A DNA stretch of 61,766 nucleotides from Nocardioides sp. IC4_145 (lineage in GTDB: Bacteria > Actinomycetota > Actinomycetes > Propionibacteriales > Nocardioidaceae), in contig NZ_JAANMS010000025.1 of the NCBI RefSeq assembly GCF_011250565.1, forward strand, positions 1 to 61,766, in the 5' to 3' direction. A program made the position numbers and the translations under genes. Within the stretch, counting starts at the first letter, position 1, and the number at the start of each line of letters is the position of its first letter. The notes beneath the pieces were generated by a model, which worked only from the letters and a program-made list of their open reading frames with translations, did not search any database and was not told the origin of the DNA. Positions 26,530 to 34,928 of this stretch are shown in pieces.

Positions 26530-27435
26530 CTAGCGCGGCTCTTGAAGGCCAGCCGGCCGCCGGAGCCCCAGGCTCTGGGCACTGATCGAAAAGCTCTGTG
26601 TCAGCGTCGAAACGGTCTCTCTGAGTTTCTGGCTAATCGTGATGTGCTGCCGTCGGCGTTCTAGTACTGTCGTCCGGTCAGCCTGTAACCAGTCGGAAAA
26701 ATTTGTGCGCTGTCGCGGATATCCAACAGATTCGAAGTAATCCTGAAATTTGAATGAACTCTCTTTGTGGGGGCCAATCCTGATCCAGGAGGATGGGACG
26801 TCAAGGGCGTCTGCAAAGATCAGCCCATGTAAGCTTGAGGAAAGGACGAGTTCCGAAGTGGCTACAGCCTCCGCTACCTTCAATGGGGCCGAGTTGGGTG
26901 CGACCACCTTCATGCCAAAGGCTTCCGCGCTGCGGAGTAGTGCAACAGCCTTCCGTGAGTGAAACTCGCGAAAGTGCGGAGGAATTGTTATTCCTCGAGG
27001 ATCCCGTTGCGGTGCATCAATCACTCGACCGACCAAGAGGCCGGGGTCACCCACGACGACGTCCATACCGAGTCCGAGGGTGCGCGCCGTGAGTGGTCCG
27101 CGGACGCCCACTATGCGCTCTAGGAACAAGTCTCGCTGCTTCGGCATTGGGGATCGGAGACCCGGACCGAGAATCGCTCCAGTGCCGCCTACCAGGGCCG
27201 GCTCGATTATCGAGCCAACCAGAGCAAGAGTTGCCCGCTCGGGTGGTCGCCACTGGGGGCTGCGTCCGGTTAAATACCTGAAGACCGCGGCTGAGTAGGT
27301 GTCACCAAAGTTTTGTGCCGGTCCCCGCGCAAGCAGGCGGAGCCATGCCGGTCCATTCGCCACCTCGCGAATAACGGATCTTGCGCTCTCCGCTGGTTTC
27401 CACCAGTACAGGTCGCCGGAAGCGGGGTCAGTCAT
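26530..27435 (-). CDS. polysaccharide pyruvyltransferase family protein
   Basis: 301 residues. Family pattern visible: WWKPAESARSV, then AQNFGDTYSAAVFRYLTG (the G-D at the N-terminus), WGIGS-like region changed to LALVGSIIEPAL, DVVVGDPGLLVGR, and the diagnostic SSLHGLIFADALDVPSSWI (about 211-229). Family members transfer pyruvate from PEP to a sugar as a ketal, making the polymer acidic. ATG at 27435 lies 9 bp after the cysN stop on the same strand, so it may be the third gene of the cysDN operon. Confidence 0.87.
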   Translation of the reverse strand: MTDPASGDLYWWKPAESARSVIREVANGPAWLRLLARGPAQNFGDTYSAAVFRYLTGRSPQWRPPERATLALVGSIIEPALVGGTGAILGPGLRSPMPKQRDLFLERIVGVRGPLTARTLGLGMDVVVGDPGLLVGRVIDAPQRDPRGITIPPHFREFHSRKAVALLRSAEAFGMKVVAPNSAPLKVAEAVATSELVLSSSLHGLIFADALDVPSSWIRIGPHKESSFKFQDYFESVGYPRQRTNFSDWLQADRTTVLERRRQHITISQKLRETVSTLTQSFSISAQSLGLRRPAGLQEPR

Positions 27436-27444
27436 CGTCCAGCG

Positions 27445-28713
27445 TCAGTTGTTGATCATGCCAGCGCCGACGGTGACGCCCGTGGCCTCGTCGATCAGGA
27501 TGAACGAGCCAGTCGTGCGGTTCTGCGAGTAGGGGTCGCACAGGAGTGGGACGGTGGTGCGCAACTGGACGCGGCCGATCTCGTTGACGCCGAGCTCGTT
27601 GGCGTCCTGGTCGCGGTGGAGGGTGTTGATGTCCAGGCGGTACTGGATGTCCTTGACCAGGACGCGTGCGGTGCGGGTCGTGTGCTTGATTGCGAGCTTC
27701 TGCCGCGGCTTCAGGGGCGTCGTGCTCATCCAGCAGATCATCGCGTCGATGTCCTGCGAGGGCTGCGGAGCGTTCTTGACGCGCGCGATCATGTCGCCGC
27801 GGGAGACGTCGACGTCGTCCTCGAGGTGGACGGTCACCGACATGGGTGGGAACGCCTCCATGATCTCCTTGTCGAAGAGGTCGATCCTGGAGATCTTCGA
27901 GGTCATGCCGGAGGGCAGGACGACGACCTCGTCGCCGGGCTTGAGAACGCCGCCGGCGACCATGCCGGCGTACCCCCGGTAGTCGTGGAACTCGTCGGAC
28001 TTCGGCCGGATGACGTACTGCACCGGGAAGCGGGCATCGATGAGGTCCCGGTCGGAGGCGACGTGGACGTTCTCGAGGTGGTGCATGAGCGTGGAGCCGG
28101 AGTACCACGGCATGTTCTCGGACCGGTTGACCACATTGTCGCCAGCGAGCGCGGAGATCGGGATGACCGCGAGGTCCGGGATGTTGAGCTTCGTCGCGAA
28201 CGCGGTGAACTCGGCGTGGATCTTGTCGTAGACCTCCTGGGAGAAGTCGACGAGGTCCATCTTGTTCACCGCGAGCACCAGGTGCGGGACGCGAAGCAGC
28301 GAGAGGATCACCGCGTGGCGGCGCGACTGCTCGGTGAGGCCCTGGCGGGCGTCGACGAGCACGAGGCCGAGGTCGGCGGTGGAGGCGCCGGTGACCATGT
28401 TCCGCGTGTACTGCACGTGGCCCGGGGTGTCGGCGATGATGAACTTGCGGTTCGGCGTCGCGAAGTAGCGATACGCCACGTCGATCGTGATGCCCTGCTC
28501 GCGCTCGGAGCGCAGGCCGTCGGTCAGGAGGGCGAGGTCGGTGTAGTCGTACCCCTTGGACTTCGAGGTCGACTCGACCGCCTCGAGCTGGTCGGCGAAG
28601 ATCGACTTCGAGTCGAGCAGGAGCCGTCCGATGAGGGTGGACTTCCCGTCGTCGACGGAGCCCGCGGTGGCGAATCGGAGCAGGTCCATCTGGGTGCTCT
28701 TGACGGTGCTCAT
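27445..28713 (-). CDS. cysN: sulfate adenylyltransferase subunit 1 (GTPase)
   Basis: 422 residues. GTPase P-loop GSVDDGKST (18-26), DTPGH (G3) in IIADTPGHVQYTRN, NKMD (G4), then EF-Tu-like beta barrels. With CysD it makes APS from sulfate and ATP using GTP hydrolysis. This is the short CysN without a fused APS kinase; the kinase is in the separate fusion at 34929-36803. ATG at 28713 shares one base with the cysD stop. The operon cysD-cysN-pyruvyltransferase is embedded in polysaccharide genes. Confidence 0.96.
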   Translation of the reverse strand: MSTVKSTQMDLLRFATAGSVDDGKSTLIGRLLLDSKSIFADQLEAVESTSKSKGYDYTDLALLTDGLRSEREQGITIDVAYRYFATPNRKFIIADTPGHVQYTRNMVTGASTADLGLVLVDARQGLTEQSRRHAVILSLLRVPHLVLAVNKMDLVDFSQEVYDKIHAEFTAFATKLNIPDLAVIPISALAGDNVVNRSENMPWYSGSTLMHHLENVHVASDRDLIDARFPVQYVIRPKSDEFHDYRGYAGMVAGGVLKPGDEVVVLPSGMTSKISRIDLFDKEIMEAFPPMSVTVHLEDDVDVSRGDMIARVKNAPQPSQDIDAMICWMSTTPLKPRQKLAIKHTTRTARVLVKDIQYRLDINTLHRDQDANELGVNEIGRVQLRTTVPLLCDPYSQNRTTGSFILIDEATGVTVGAGMINN

Positions 28714-29627
28714 CAGAAGTAGCCTTCCTTCTTCCGGTCCTCCATGGCTGCCTCGGAGAACCGGTCGTCGCCACGGGTGGCGCCTCGTTCGGTAAGCGTC
28801 GCGACGGAGATCTCGTCGATGATCTCGTCGATGGTTGACGCCGTGGACTCCACGCACCCGGTCAGGGTGATGTCGCCGCAGGTGCGGAACCGCACGGTGC
28901 GCTCCTCGATGACCTCACCGGGACGCGTGGGGTTGAGCGGGGTCTCACTCATCAGCATGCCGTCGCGCTCAAAGACGCGGCGCTGGTGGGAGAAGTAGAT
29001 GGAGGGGATCTCGATGCCCTCGCGGCCGATGTAGTCCCAGATGTCCAGCTCGGTCCAGTTGGAGATCGGAAAGATCCGCATGTGCTCGCCCGCGTGCAGG
29101 CGCCCGTTGTAGAGGCTCCAGAGCTCGGGGCGCTGGTTCTTCGGGTCCCACTGGCCGAACTCGTCACGGTGGGAGTAGACGCGCTCCTTGGCGCGAGCCT
29201 TCTCCTCGTCCCGGCGCCCGCCGCCGAAGGCGGCGGTGAAGCCGTTCTCCTCGATGGCGTTGAGCAGGGTGCCGATCTGGAGCCGGTTGCGGCTCGTCTT
29301 GCCGTCGTCGACAACGACGCCGTTGGCGATCGCGTCGTCGATGCTGGCAACGACGAGGTTCACGCCGAGACGGTTCACCCAGTTGTCGCGGGTGGCGAGC
29401 ACCTCGGGGAAGTCCAGGCCCGTGTCGACCTGGAGCACGGGGAACGGAATCTTCGCCGGGTAGAACGCTTTCTCGGCCAGGCGCAGCATGACGATGGAGT
29501 CCTTGCCGCCCGAGAACATCAGGACGGGCTTCTCGAACTCCGCAGCGACCTCGCGGAAGATGTGGATCGACTCGGCTTCCAGCTGGTCGAGCTGGCTCAG
29601 CCGGTAGTCGGAGTGGGTGTCGGTCAT
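28713..29627 (-). CDS. cysD: sulfate adenylyltransferase subunit 2
   Basis: 304 residues. PP-loop SGGKDS (39-44) near LMFSGGKDSIVMLRLAEKA, then PVLQVDTGLDFPEVL, AFGGGRRDEEKARAKER and the C-terminal RFRTCGDITLTGCVES typical of CysD. Catalytic subunit that adenylates sulfate. I chose ATG at 29627 (MTDTHSDYRLSQLD); an ATG at 29666 would add 13 residues. Upstream, on the same strand, is the broken VanZ gene, 90 bp away. Confidence 0.95.
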   Translation of the reverse strand: MTDTHSDYRLSQLDQLEAESIHIFREVAAEFEKPVLMFSGGKDSIVMLRLAEKAFYPAKIPFPVLQVDTGLDFPEVLATRDNWVNRLGVNLVVASIDDAIANGVVVDDGKTSRNRLQIGTLLNAIEENGFTAAFGGGRRDEEKARAKERVYSHRDEFGQWDPKNQRPELWSLYNGRLHAGEHMRIFPISNWTELDIWDYIGREGIEIPSIYFSHQRRVFERDGMLMSETPLNPTRPGEVIEERTVRFRTCGDITLTGCVESTASTIDEIIDEISVATLTERGATRGDDRFSEAAMEDRKKEGYF

Positions 29628-29717
29628 GACGTGCAGGGGACCTCTCGTCGGGACAGCAGCCGTCATCGTAGCCACGAGAGCGCCGACGGGACGAAAGTCG
29701 TCCGTCTGCGTCGCGGT

Positions 29718-30173
29718 TTACCCGTTCTCGGTCACATCGACGCCGACTGAGCCGGACCAACGGCGCAGGACTGCTACGGCGGCCGCGCCGAGCAATCCAC
29801 CGGCGGTGTTGGCGACGATGTCGACGTACGTCGCGGAGCGGGCCGGCAGCAGGAATGCCTGGACGAGCTCGACGCCGGCAGAGCCTACGAACATCACGGA
29901 CGTTCAGTCGCGCCGAGACCAGCCGCGAATCGCCGGTACGTCCGTCCACGTCGCCAGGACCGGGACCGGCGCGACGATGAGGACGTTCGCGACGAACTCC
30001 ATCCGGCTGCCCTCGGTCAGGGCGGGAGGCAGGCCGATCGCATCGCCGGAGCTGCTCATCCAGGTCACGAGCCCGGACGGTGCGTCGGGAACCGGGGCGA
30101 GCAAGCCCCAGACCAGGAAGAGCAGGTAGCCGGCGAGAGTGACCCGAGCGGCTCGCGCGCGGGTGTGGGTCAT
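29718..30173 (-). pseudogene. VanZ-family membrane protein interrupted by an in-frame stop
   Basis: ATG at 30173 (GAGGAG upstream) opens a frame with VanZ character: LAGYLLFLVWGLLAPVPDAP and FVANVLIVAPVPVLATW. It stops at TGA 29904-29906 after WSRRD. The same frame then continues with MFVGSAGVELVQAFLLPARSATYVDIVANTAGG and ends at TAA (29718-29720). This is the conserved VanZ C-terminus. The stop sits where the family often has Trp, so a single TGG-to-TGA change explains it. It is a recent pseudogene or a sequencing error. Intact length would be 151 residues. Confidence 0.8.
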
Positions 30174-30247
30174 CGTGTGCTCCTCGTTCGGGCGCGCGCA
30201 ATCTACTGGCTGCCCTGGCGCGGGATGAGCGCGCATACCCTCAGCCT

Positions 30248-31414
30248 GTGAAGATCGCCATCGCAGGTCTCGGCTACGTCGGGCTGTCGAACGCTGTCGT
30301 GCTGGCGCAGCACCACGAGGTGCGCGCCCTCGACCTCGACGAGGCACGGGTGGCGACTGTCAACCGGCGGGAGTCACCGCTGGAGGACCCCGAGCTCGAG
30401 ACGTACCTCGCGCAGCGGGAACTCGACCTGACTGCGACCGTCGACAAACGCGCGGCGTACGACGGTGTCGACCTCGTCGTGGTCGCGACGCCGACCGACT
30501 ACGACCCGCAGACCGACTACTTCAACACCCGCTCGGTCGAGTCCGTCGTCGCCGACGTCCTGGAGCTCGCTCCCGACGCCACGGTCGTCATCAAGTCGAC
30601 GGTGCCGGTGGGGTTCACGGCGTCGCTGCGCGAGCGGCACCCGGGCGCGTCGATCATCTTCAGCCCGGAGTTCCTGCGTGAGGGGCGCGCGCTGCACGAC
30701 AACCTCCACCCCTCGCGGATCGTGGTCGGGGACCAAGGCGAGCGCGGCAAGCTGTTCGCGGACCTGCTGGTGGAGGGGGCTGTGGCGGCGGACATCCCGG
30801 TGCTCCTCACCGGTTCGACCGAGGCCGAGGCGATCAAGCTCTTCGCCAACACCTACCTGGCGCTGCGCGTCGCCTACTTCAACGAGCTCGACACCTACGC
30901 TGCCACTCGCGGGCTCGACAGCGCCCAGATCATCGAGGGCGTCGGGCTGGACCCGCGGATCGGGAGCCACTACAACAACCCGAGCTTCGGGTACGGCGGC
31001 TACTGCCTGCCCAAGGACACCAAGCAGCTGCACGCGAACTATCGCGACGTCCCGCAGAACCTCATCAGCGCGATCGTCGAGGCGAACACGACCCGCAAGG
31101 ACTTCATCGCCACCGACATTTTGCGGCGCAACCCGCAGGCGGTCGGCATCTACCGACTCATCATGAAGGCCGGCTCCGACAACTTCCGGATGTCGTCGGT
31201 GCAGGGAGTCATGAAGCGGCTCAAGGCGACGGGCGTCGAGGTGGTCGTGTATGAGCCCGCGCTCGAGGACGACCTGTTCTTCGGGTCGGAGGTCGTGCGG
31301 GACCTTGACGAGTTCAAGAAGCGGTCGGACGTGATCGTCGCGAACCGGCGGACCGACGTGCTGGCCGATGTTGCGGACAAGGTCTACACGCGGGACATCT
31401 ACGGGCGGGACTGA
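30248..31414 (+). CDS. ugd: UDP-glucose/UDP-sugar 6-dehydrogenase
   Basis: 388 residues. Rossmann start [50 protein letters not shown], and catalytic Cys about 253 in [14 protein letters not shown]. Oxidises UDP-glucose to UDP-glucuronate with two NAD. The length (about 390) and EFLREG form match the short bacterial Ugd group found in capsule loci. GTG start at 30248, divergent from the VanZ remnant. Supplies a uronic acid precursor to the polymer. Confidence 0.92.
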   Translation: MKIAIAGLGYVGLSNAVVLAQHHEVRALDLDEARVATVNRRESPLEDPELETYLAQRELDLTATVDKRAAYDGVDLVVVATPTDYDPQTDYFNTRSVESVVADVLELAPDATVVIKSTVPVGFTASLRERHPGASIIFSPEFLREGRALHDNLHPSRIVVGDQGERGKLFADLLVEGAVAADIPVLLTGSTEAEAIKLFANTYLALRVAYFNELDTYAATRGLDSAQIIEGVGLDPRIGSHYNNPSFGYGGYCLPKDTKQLHANYRDVPQNLISAIVEANTTRKDFIATDILRRNPQAVGIYRLIMKAGSDNFRMSSVQGVMKRLKATGVEVVVYEPALEDDLFFGSEVVRDLDEFKKRSDVIVANRRTDVLADVADKVYTRDIYGRD

Positions 31415-31437
31415 GCCGCTGGTGCTGCTGTGTGCCG

Positions 31438-31610
31438 GCAGGTTTCGAGACGGTCGCTAGCGCGACCCCCCAATCAGCCGGTGACCGTGGTTGCCGCCGC
31501 CCTGCGTCACTCGCGGGGTTTCGACTCGCTCAGGCCGCTAGACGGCCTTCGCGGCTCAACCAGCGGGCTGGGGCGCTGGCGCGGCCTCCCAATCAGCCGC
31601 GGGCTGGCCG
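31438..31610. repeat. dispersed palindromic repeats, both subtypes in series
   Basis: First an A-type copy (AGGTTTCGAGACGGTCGCTAGCGCGACC..., from about 31440), then a B-type copy (GGGGTTTCGACTCGCTCAGG...CGGCCTTCGCGGCTCAACCAGCGGG, about 31511-31569), then a partial tail with CAATCAGCCGCGGG. Between convergent ugd and TauE genes. Confidence 0.85.
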
Positions 31611-31613
31611 GGG

Positions 31614-32582
31614 CTACTGGTTCTGCTTTTGGTCCTGGCGGTCGTGGTACCAGGCGGCTGCGTTGTTGTCGAAGGCCGGAAGGCCGCGGGTCTGGCGGAC
31701 GAAACCCCAGGCGAGGGGACCGAGGAGGAGCAGGCCGGCGCCGATGATGCCGACCGCCTCGGGGGAGACGCCGAGCATCTTGAGGCCGGTCAGGGTGAGC
31801 ACGATGACGATGCCGCGCCGGATGACCGACTGGCTGACCCAGCTGGCCATGCGGGCGCCGAGGAAGGTGCCGGGCGTACCACCGATGATGAGCGGGATGA
31901 GCACGCCCCAGTCGACACCGTTCACGACGACGTGGCCGATGGCGGCGGCAAGGACCAGCGGGACGGCCTGGACCAGGTCGGTGCCGACCAGCTTCAGCGC
32001 GGAGAGCGTCGGGTAGAGCAGCAGCAGCGCGACCATGATCAGCGACCCCGAGCCGACCGAGGTGATGCCGACGAGCAGGCCGCCGACGGCGCCGACGAGG
32101 AGCGTCGGGATCGGGCGGATGGCCGGTTCGCCGGCGGGCGCCTGGTTGCCGGAGGTGACGAGGCGGAGCTGGAGGTACATCCGCAGGGCGTAGCTGGCTG
32201 CTGCGAACAGCAGTGCGATGCCGATGGCGGTGACGAGGAAGTCCTCGGCGTCCTCACCGCCGATCTCTTGGACGATGAAGCCGCCGGCGAGGGCGAACGG
32301 CACCGAGCCGACGACGAGGTACGTCGCCAGCTTGAGGTTCGGTGACCCGGTGCGCCAATGAACCGACGCTCCGACCGTCTTGTTCACCGCCGCCGCGACC
32401 AGGTCATTGGCGACCGCAGCGGTCGGCGGGATGCCGAGGAAGATGAGGGCCGGCGTCATCAAGGCGCCGCCGCCCATCCCGGTCAGCCCGACGACGATGC
32501 CGACGCCGAAGCTGACCGCCAGCACGGCGAGGGCAGAGGTGGTGAGAAGGTCGTCCACGGCGTGAAAGCCTAGTGCTGTCAT
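31614..32582 (-). CDS. TauE/SafE family sulfite/sulfonate exporter
   Basis: 322 residues with eight-helix topology and the family glycine motif [21 protein letters not shown] (N-terminal half) echoed by [19 protein letters not shown] (second half). Members export or import sulfite, sulfonates or related anions. A longer-than-usual middle loop ([20 protein letters not shown]) is present. Near cysDN and cysC, it may remove sulfite; direct evidence is lacking. Start ATG at 32582 is plausible; no strong ribosome site seen. Confidence 0.86.
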   Translation of the reverse strand: MTALGFHAVDDLLTTSALAVLAVSFGVGIVVGLTGMGGGALMTPALIFLGIPPTAAVANDLVAAAVNKTVGASVHWRTGSPNLKLATYLVVGSVPFALAGGFIVQEIGGEDAEDFLVTAIGIALLFAAASYALRMYLQLRLVTSGNQAPAGEPAIRPIPTLLVGAVGGLLVGITSVGSGSLIMVALLLLYPTLSALKLVGTDLVQAVPLVLAAAIGHVVVNGVDWGVLIPLIIGGTPGTFLGARMASWVSQSVIRRGIVIVLTLTGLKMLGVSPEAVGIIGAGLLLLGPLAWGFVRQTRGLPAFDNNAAAWYHDRQDQKQNQ

Positions 32583-32627
32583 CGTGAAAGGCGGGATTTG
32601 TCACCGGGTGCGCCGTGGGACGCTGTG

Positions 32628-32654
32628 GGGGTTTCGACAAGCTCAACCAGCGGA
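32628..32654. repeat. short dispersed repeat upstream of second gmd
   Basis: GGGTTTCGACAAGCTCAACCAGCGG, a minimal copy with short arms, ending right at the Shine-Dalgarno (CGGAGG) of the next gene. Confidence 0.8.
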
Positions 32655-32660
32655 GGATCC

Positions 32661-33689
32661 ATGACGAAGCGGGCGCTGATCACCGGCGTGACCGGCCAGG
32701 ACGGGTCGTACCTGGCCGAGCTGTTGCTGACCAAGGGCTACGAGGTCCACGGGCTCGCGCGGCGCACATCGTCGGTCAACACCTCCCGGGTCGCGCACCT
32801 GGTCGAGGACACCCACGAACCGGACTGCCGGTTCTTCCTGCACCGCGGCGACCTCTCCGATGGGGGCCGGCTGCTAGCGCTTCTGCAGCAGGTGCAGCCG
32901 GACGAGGTCTACAACCTCGCGGCGGAGTCGTACGTCGGCGCCAGCTTTGACGAGCCGGAGCATGCTGGCGAGGCGGCCGGCATCGGCGCGGTCCGGCTGC
33001 TCGAGGCGCTGCGGATGTCAGGTGTCGGCGCGCGGTTCTACCAGGCCGGCAGCTCGGAGATGTACGGCGCGGAGCCGCCGCCGCAGAGCGAGGGGACGCC
33101 GCTGCGGCCACGCTCGCCGTACGGCGCGGCGAAGGCGTACGCGCACTGGCTGACCACGACGTACCGCGAGAGCTACGGCCTGCACGCCGTCAACGGGATC
33201 CTCTTCAACCACGAGTCCCCGCGGCGAGGCGAGGTGTTCGTGACCCGCAAGATCACCCGGGCGGTGGCCCGGATCCAGGCGGGTCTCGACGACTTCGTCT
33301 ACCTCGGCAACCTCGACGCGGTGCGGGACTGGGGCTACGCGCCGGAGTACGTCGAGGGCATGTGGCGGATGCTGCAGGCCGACGAGCCGGAGGACCTCGT
33401 CCTCGCGACCGGGGAAAGCGCGACCGTGCGTGACTTCGTCGAGGCGGCGTTCGACCACGCCGGTCTGGACTGGGAGAAGCACGTGCGCTTCGACGAGCGG
33501 TACGTGCGCCCCGTCGAGGTCGACGCGCTGGTCGGCGACGCCAGCCGTGCGGAGTCCCGCATCGGTTGGAAGCCGGACGTGCGTTTCGCTGAGCTGGTGC
33601 AGATCATGGTCGACGCCGACATCGAGGCGCTCCGCCACGAGGGCCGGCACTGGATCGACCGGCCCGACCTACCGGACTGGCGCGGCTGA
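32661..33689 (+). CDS. gmd: second GDP-mannose 4,6-dehydratase
   Basis: 342 residues. [25 protein letters not shown] at the N-terminus, NTSRVAHL variant of the RR-N loop, [29 protein letters not shown], and [14 protein letters not shown]. Clearly paralogous to the gmd at 16782-17759 but not identical; key catalytic residues are kept. ATG at 32661 with CGGAGG upstream that is contiguous with a dispersed repeat. A second GDP-deoxysugar route in the same region suggests either redundancy or different polymers. Confidence 0.92.
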   Translation: MTKRALITGVTGQDGSYLAELLLTKGYEVHGLARRTSSVNTSRVAHLVEDTHEPDCRFFLHRGDLSDGGRLLALLQQVQPDEVYNLAAESYVGASFDEPEHAGEAAGIGAVRLLEALRMSGVGARFYQAGSSEMYGAEPPPQSEGTPLRPRSPYGAAKAYAHWLTTTYRESYGLHAVNGILFNHESPRRGEVFVTRKITRAVARIQAGLDDFVYLGNLDAVRDWGYAPEYVEGMWRMLQADEPEDLVLATGESATVRDFVEAAFDHAGLDWEKHVRFDERYVRPVEVDALVGDASRAESRIGWKPDVRFAELVQIMVDADIEALRHEGRHWIDRPDLPDWRG

Positions 33690-33695
33690 GAACGG

Positions 33696-34928
33696 CTACA
33701 GCTGCACGCCGCCGATGGCGACCCGCCCGCGACCCACGATGCGGACCGGCCCGTCGGCGTCGCCGACGAACACGGTCTGACCGCGGCCCGCGGCCACGGT
33801 CTCGTCGGCGGTCAGCAGCTCGACCTCGCCGTCGAGCACGAGGACCGTCCGCGGCCCGGCGGTCGGCGCGGTCACGCCCGGGACGTCGCCCACGGTGAGG
33901 GAGAAGTCTGGCACCGGCGGTTCGAGGTGGCAGTGCTGCGGCGCTGCGATCGACGGCAGCCACTGCGGGCCCGGCATCGGCGTGAAGTTGGTGACCGAGA
34001 GCAGCTCCGGCACGTCCATGTGCTTGGGCGTGAGCCCGGCGCGGAGCACGTTGTCCGAGGACGCCATGATCTCGACGCCCAGCCCGGAGATATAGGCGTG
34101 GATGACGCCGGCGTCGAGGAACATCGCCTCGCCCGGCGCTAGCACGACGTGGTTGAGCAGGAGCGTGACCAGGACGCCGGGGTCGGCGGGGTACTGGTCG
34201 ATGAGCTTGCCGACCATCGCGAAGACACGGGTCGCCTCGCGGTTGATCCGTGCTGGGTCGACCCGCACCGGGTTCGCACGCCTCTCCTCCCGGTGGCCGC
34301 GCTCCTCCGCGTGCTTGGCGGAGCGCTGGACGTCGGCGAGGAGCGCTTCGAGGTCCGGGCCGGAGCGGGCGAGCATGTCTGTGACGACGGCGCGCAATGT
34401 CTGGAAGGCCGGTCCCGACTCGAGCCGGTGCGCCAGGTCGTCGGCCCAGGGCAGGTCGAGGAGGCGAAGGATCTGGGCGGACTTCTCGGTGTCCCGGAAG
34501 CCCGCCATCCCCTCGAACCGGGTGAGCGCGTAGACCAGCTCCGGTTTGTGGAAGGCGTCCTTGTAGCTGCGGTGCGCGGCGTCGAGCGGCACGCCGGCGG
34601 CGTCCTCGCGGGAGAAGCCGATCCGGGCCCGCGAGCTGCTCGGGTGCACCTGCAGCGAGAGCGGCTCGGCGACGGCCAGCACCTTCATGAGGTACGGAAG
34701 CCGCGGGCCGAAGGTCTCGACCACGGTCTGACCGAGCAGCTCCCGCGGGGCGGTGGCGATGACGTCGTTGAGCGCGCGGCCGTCGGGGAGGTACGACGGG
34801 TCGCCGTCGTGCGCCCCGATCCACAGCTCGGCCTGCGGATCGCCGGTCGGCTCGGTGCCGAGGAAGCGCGGCAGGTGGGTGCTCGAGCCCCAGGCGTAGT
34901 CCCGGATCGCGTTGCGGAGGAGGAACAT
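33696..34928 (-). CDS. manA: mannose-6-phosphate isomerase, class I
   Basis: 410 residues. N-terminal RNAIRDYAWGSSTHLPRFLG; zinc-site region LSLQVHPSSSRARIGF and HKPELVYALTRFEGMAGF; EAMFLDAGVIHAYISG. Interconverts fructose-6-P and mannose-6-P, feeding GDP-mannose for the two gmd genes. ATG at 34928 directly abuts the stop of the CysC-phosphatase fusion on the same strand, so the two are co-transcribed. Converges with gmd at 33689 with a 6-bp gap. Confidence 0.94.
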   Translation of the reverse strand: MFLLRNAIRDYAWGSSTHLPRFLGTEPTGDPQAELWIGAHDGDPSYLPDGRALNDVIATAPRELLGQTVVETFGPRLPYLMKVLAVAEPLSLQVHPSSSRARIGFSREDAAGVPLDAAHRSYKDAFHKPELVYALTRFEGMAGFRDTEKSAQILRLLDLPWADDLAHRLESGPAFQTLRAVVTDMLARSGPDLEALLADVQRSAKHAEERGHREERRANPVRVDPARINREATRVFAMVGKLIDQYPADPGVLVTLLLNHVVLAPGEAMFLDAGVIHAYISGLGVEIMASSDNVLRAGLTPKHMDVPELLSVTNFTPMPGPQWLPSIAAPQHCHLEPPVPDFSLTVGDVPGVTAPTAGPRTVLVLDGEVELLTADETVAAGRGQTVFVGDADGPVRIVGRGRVAIGGVQL

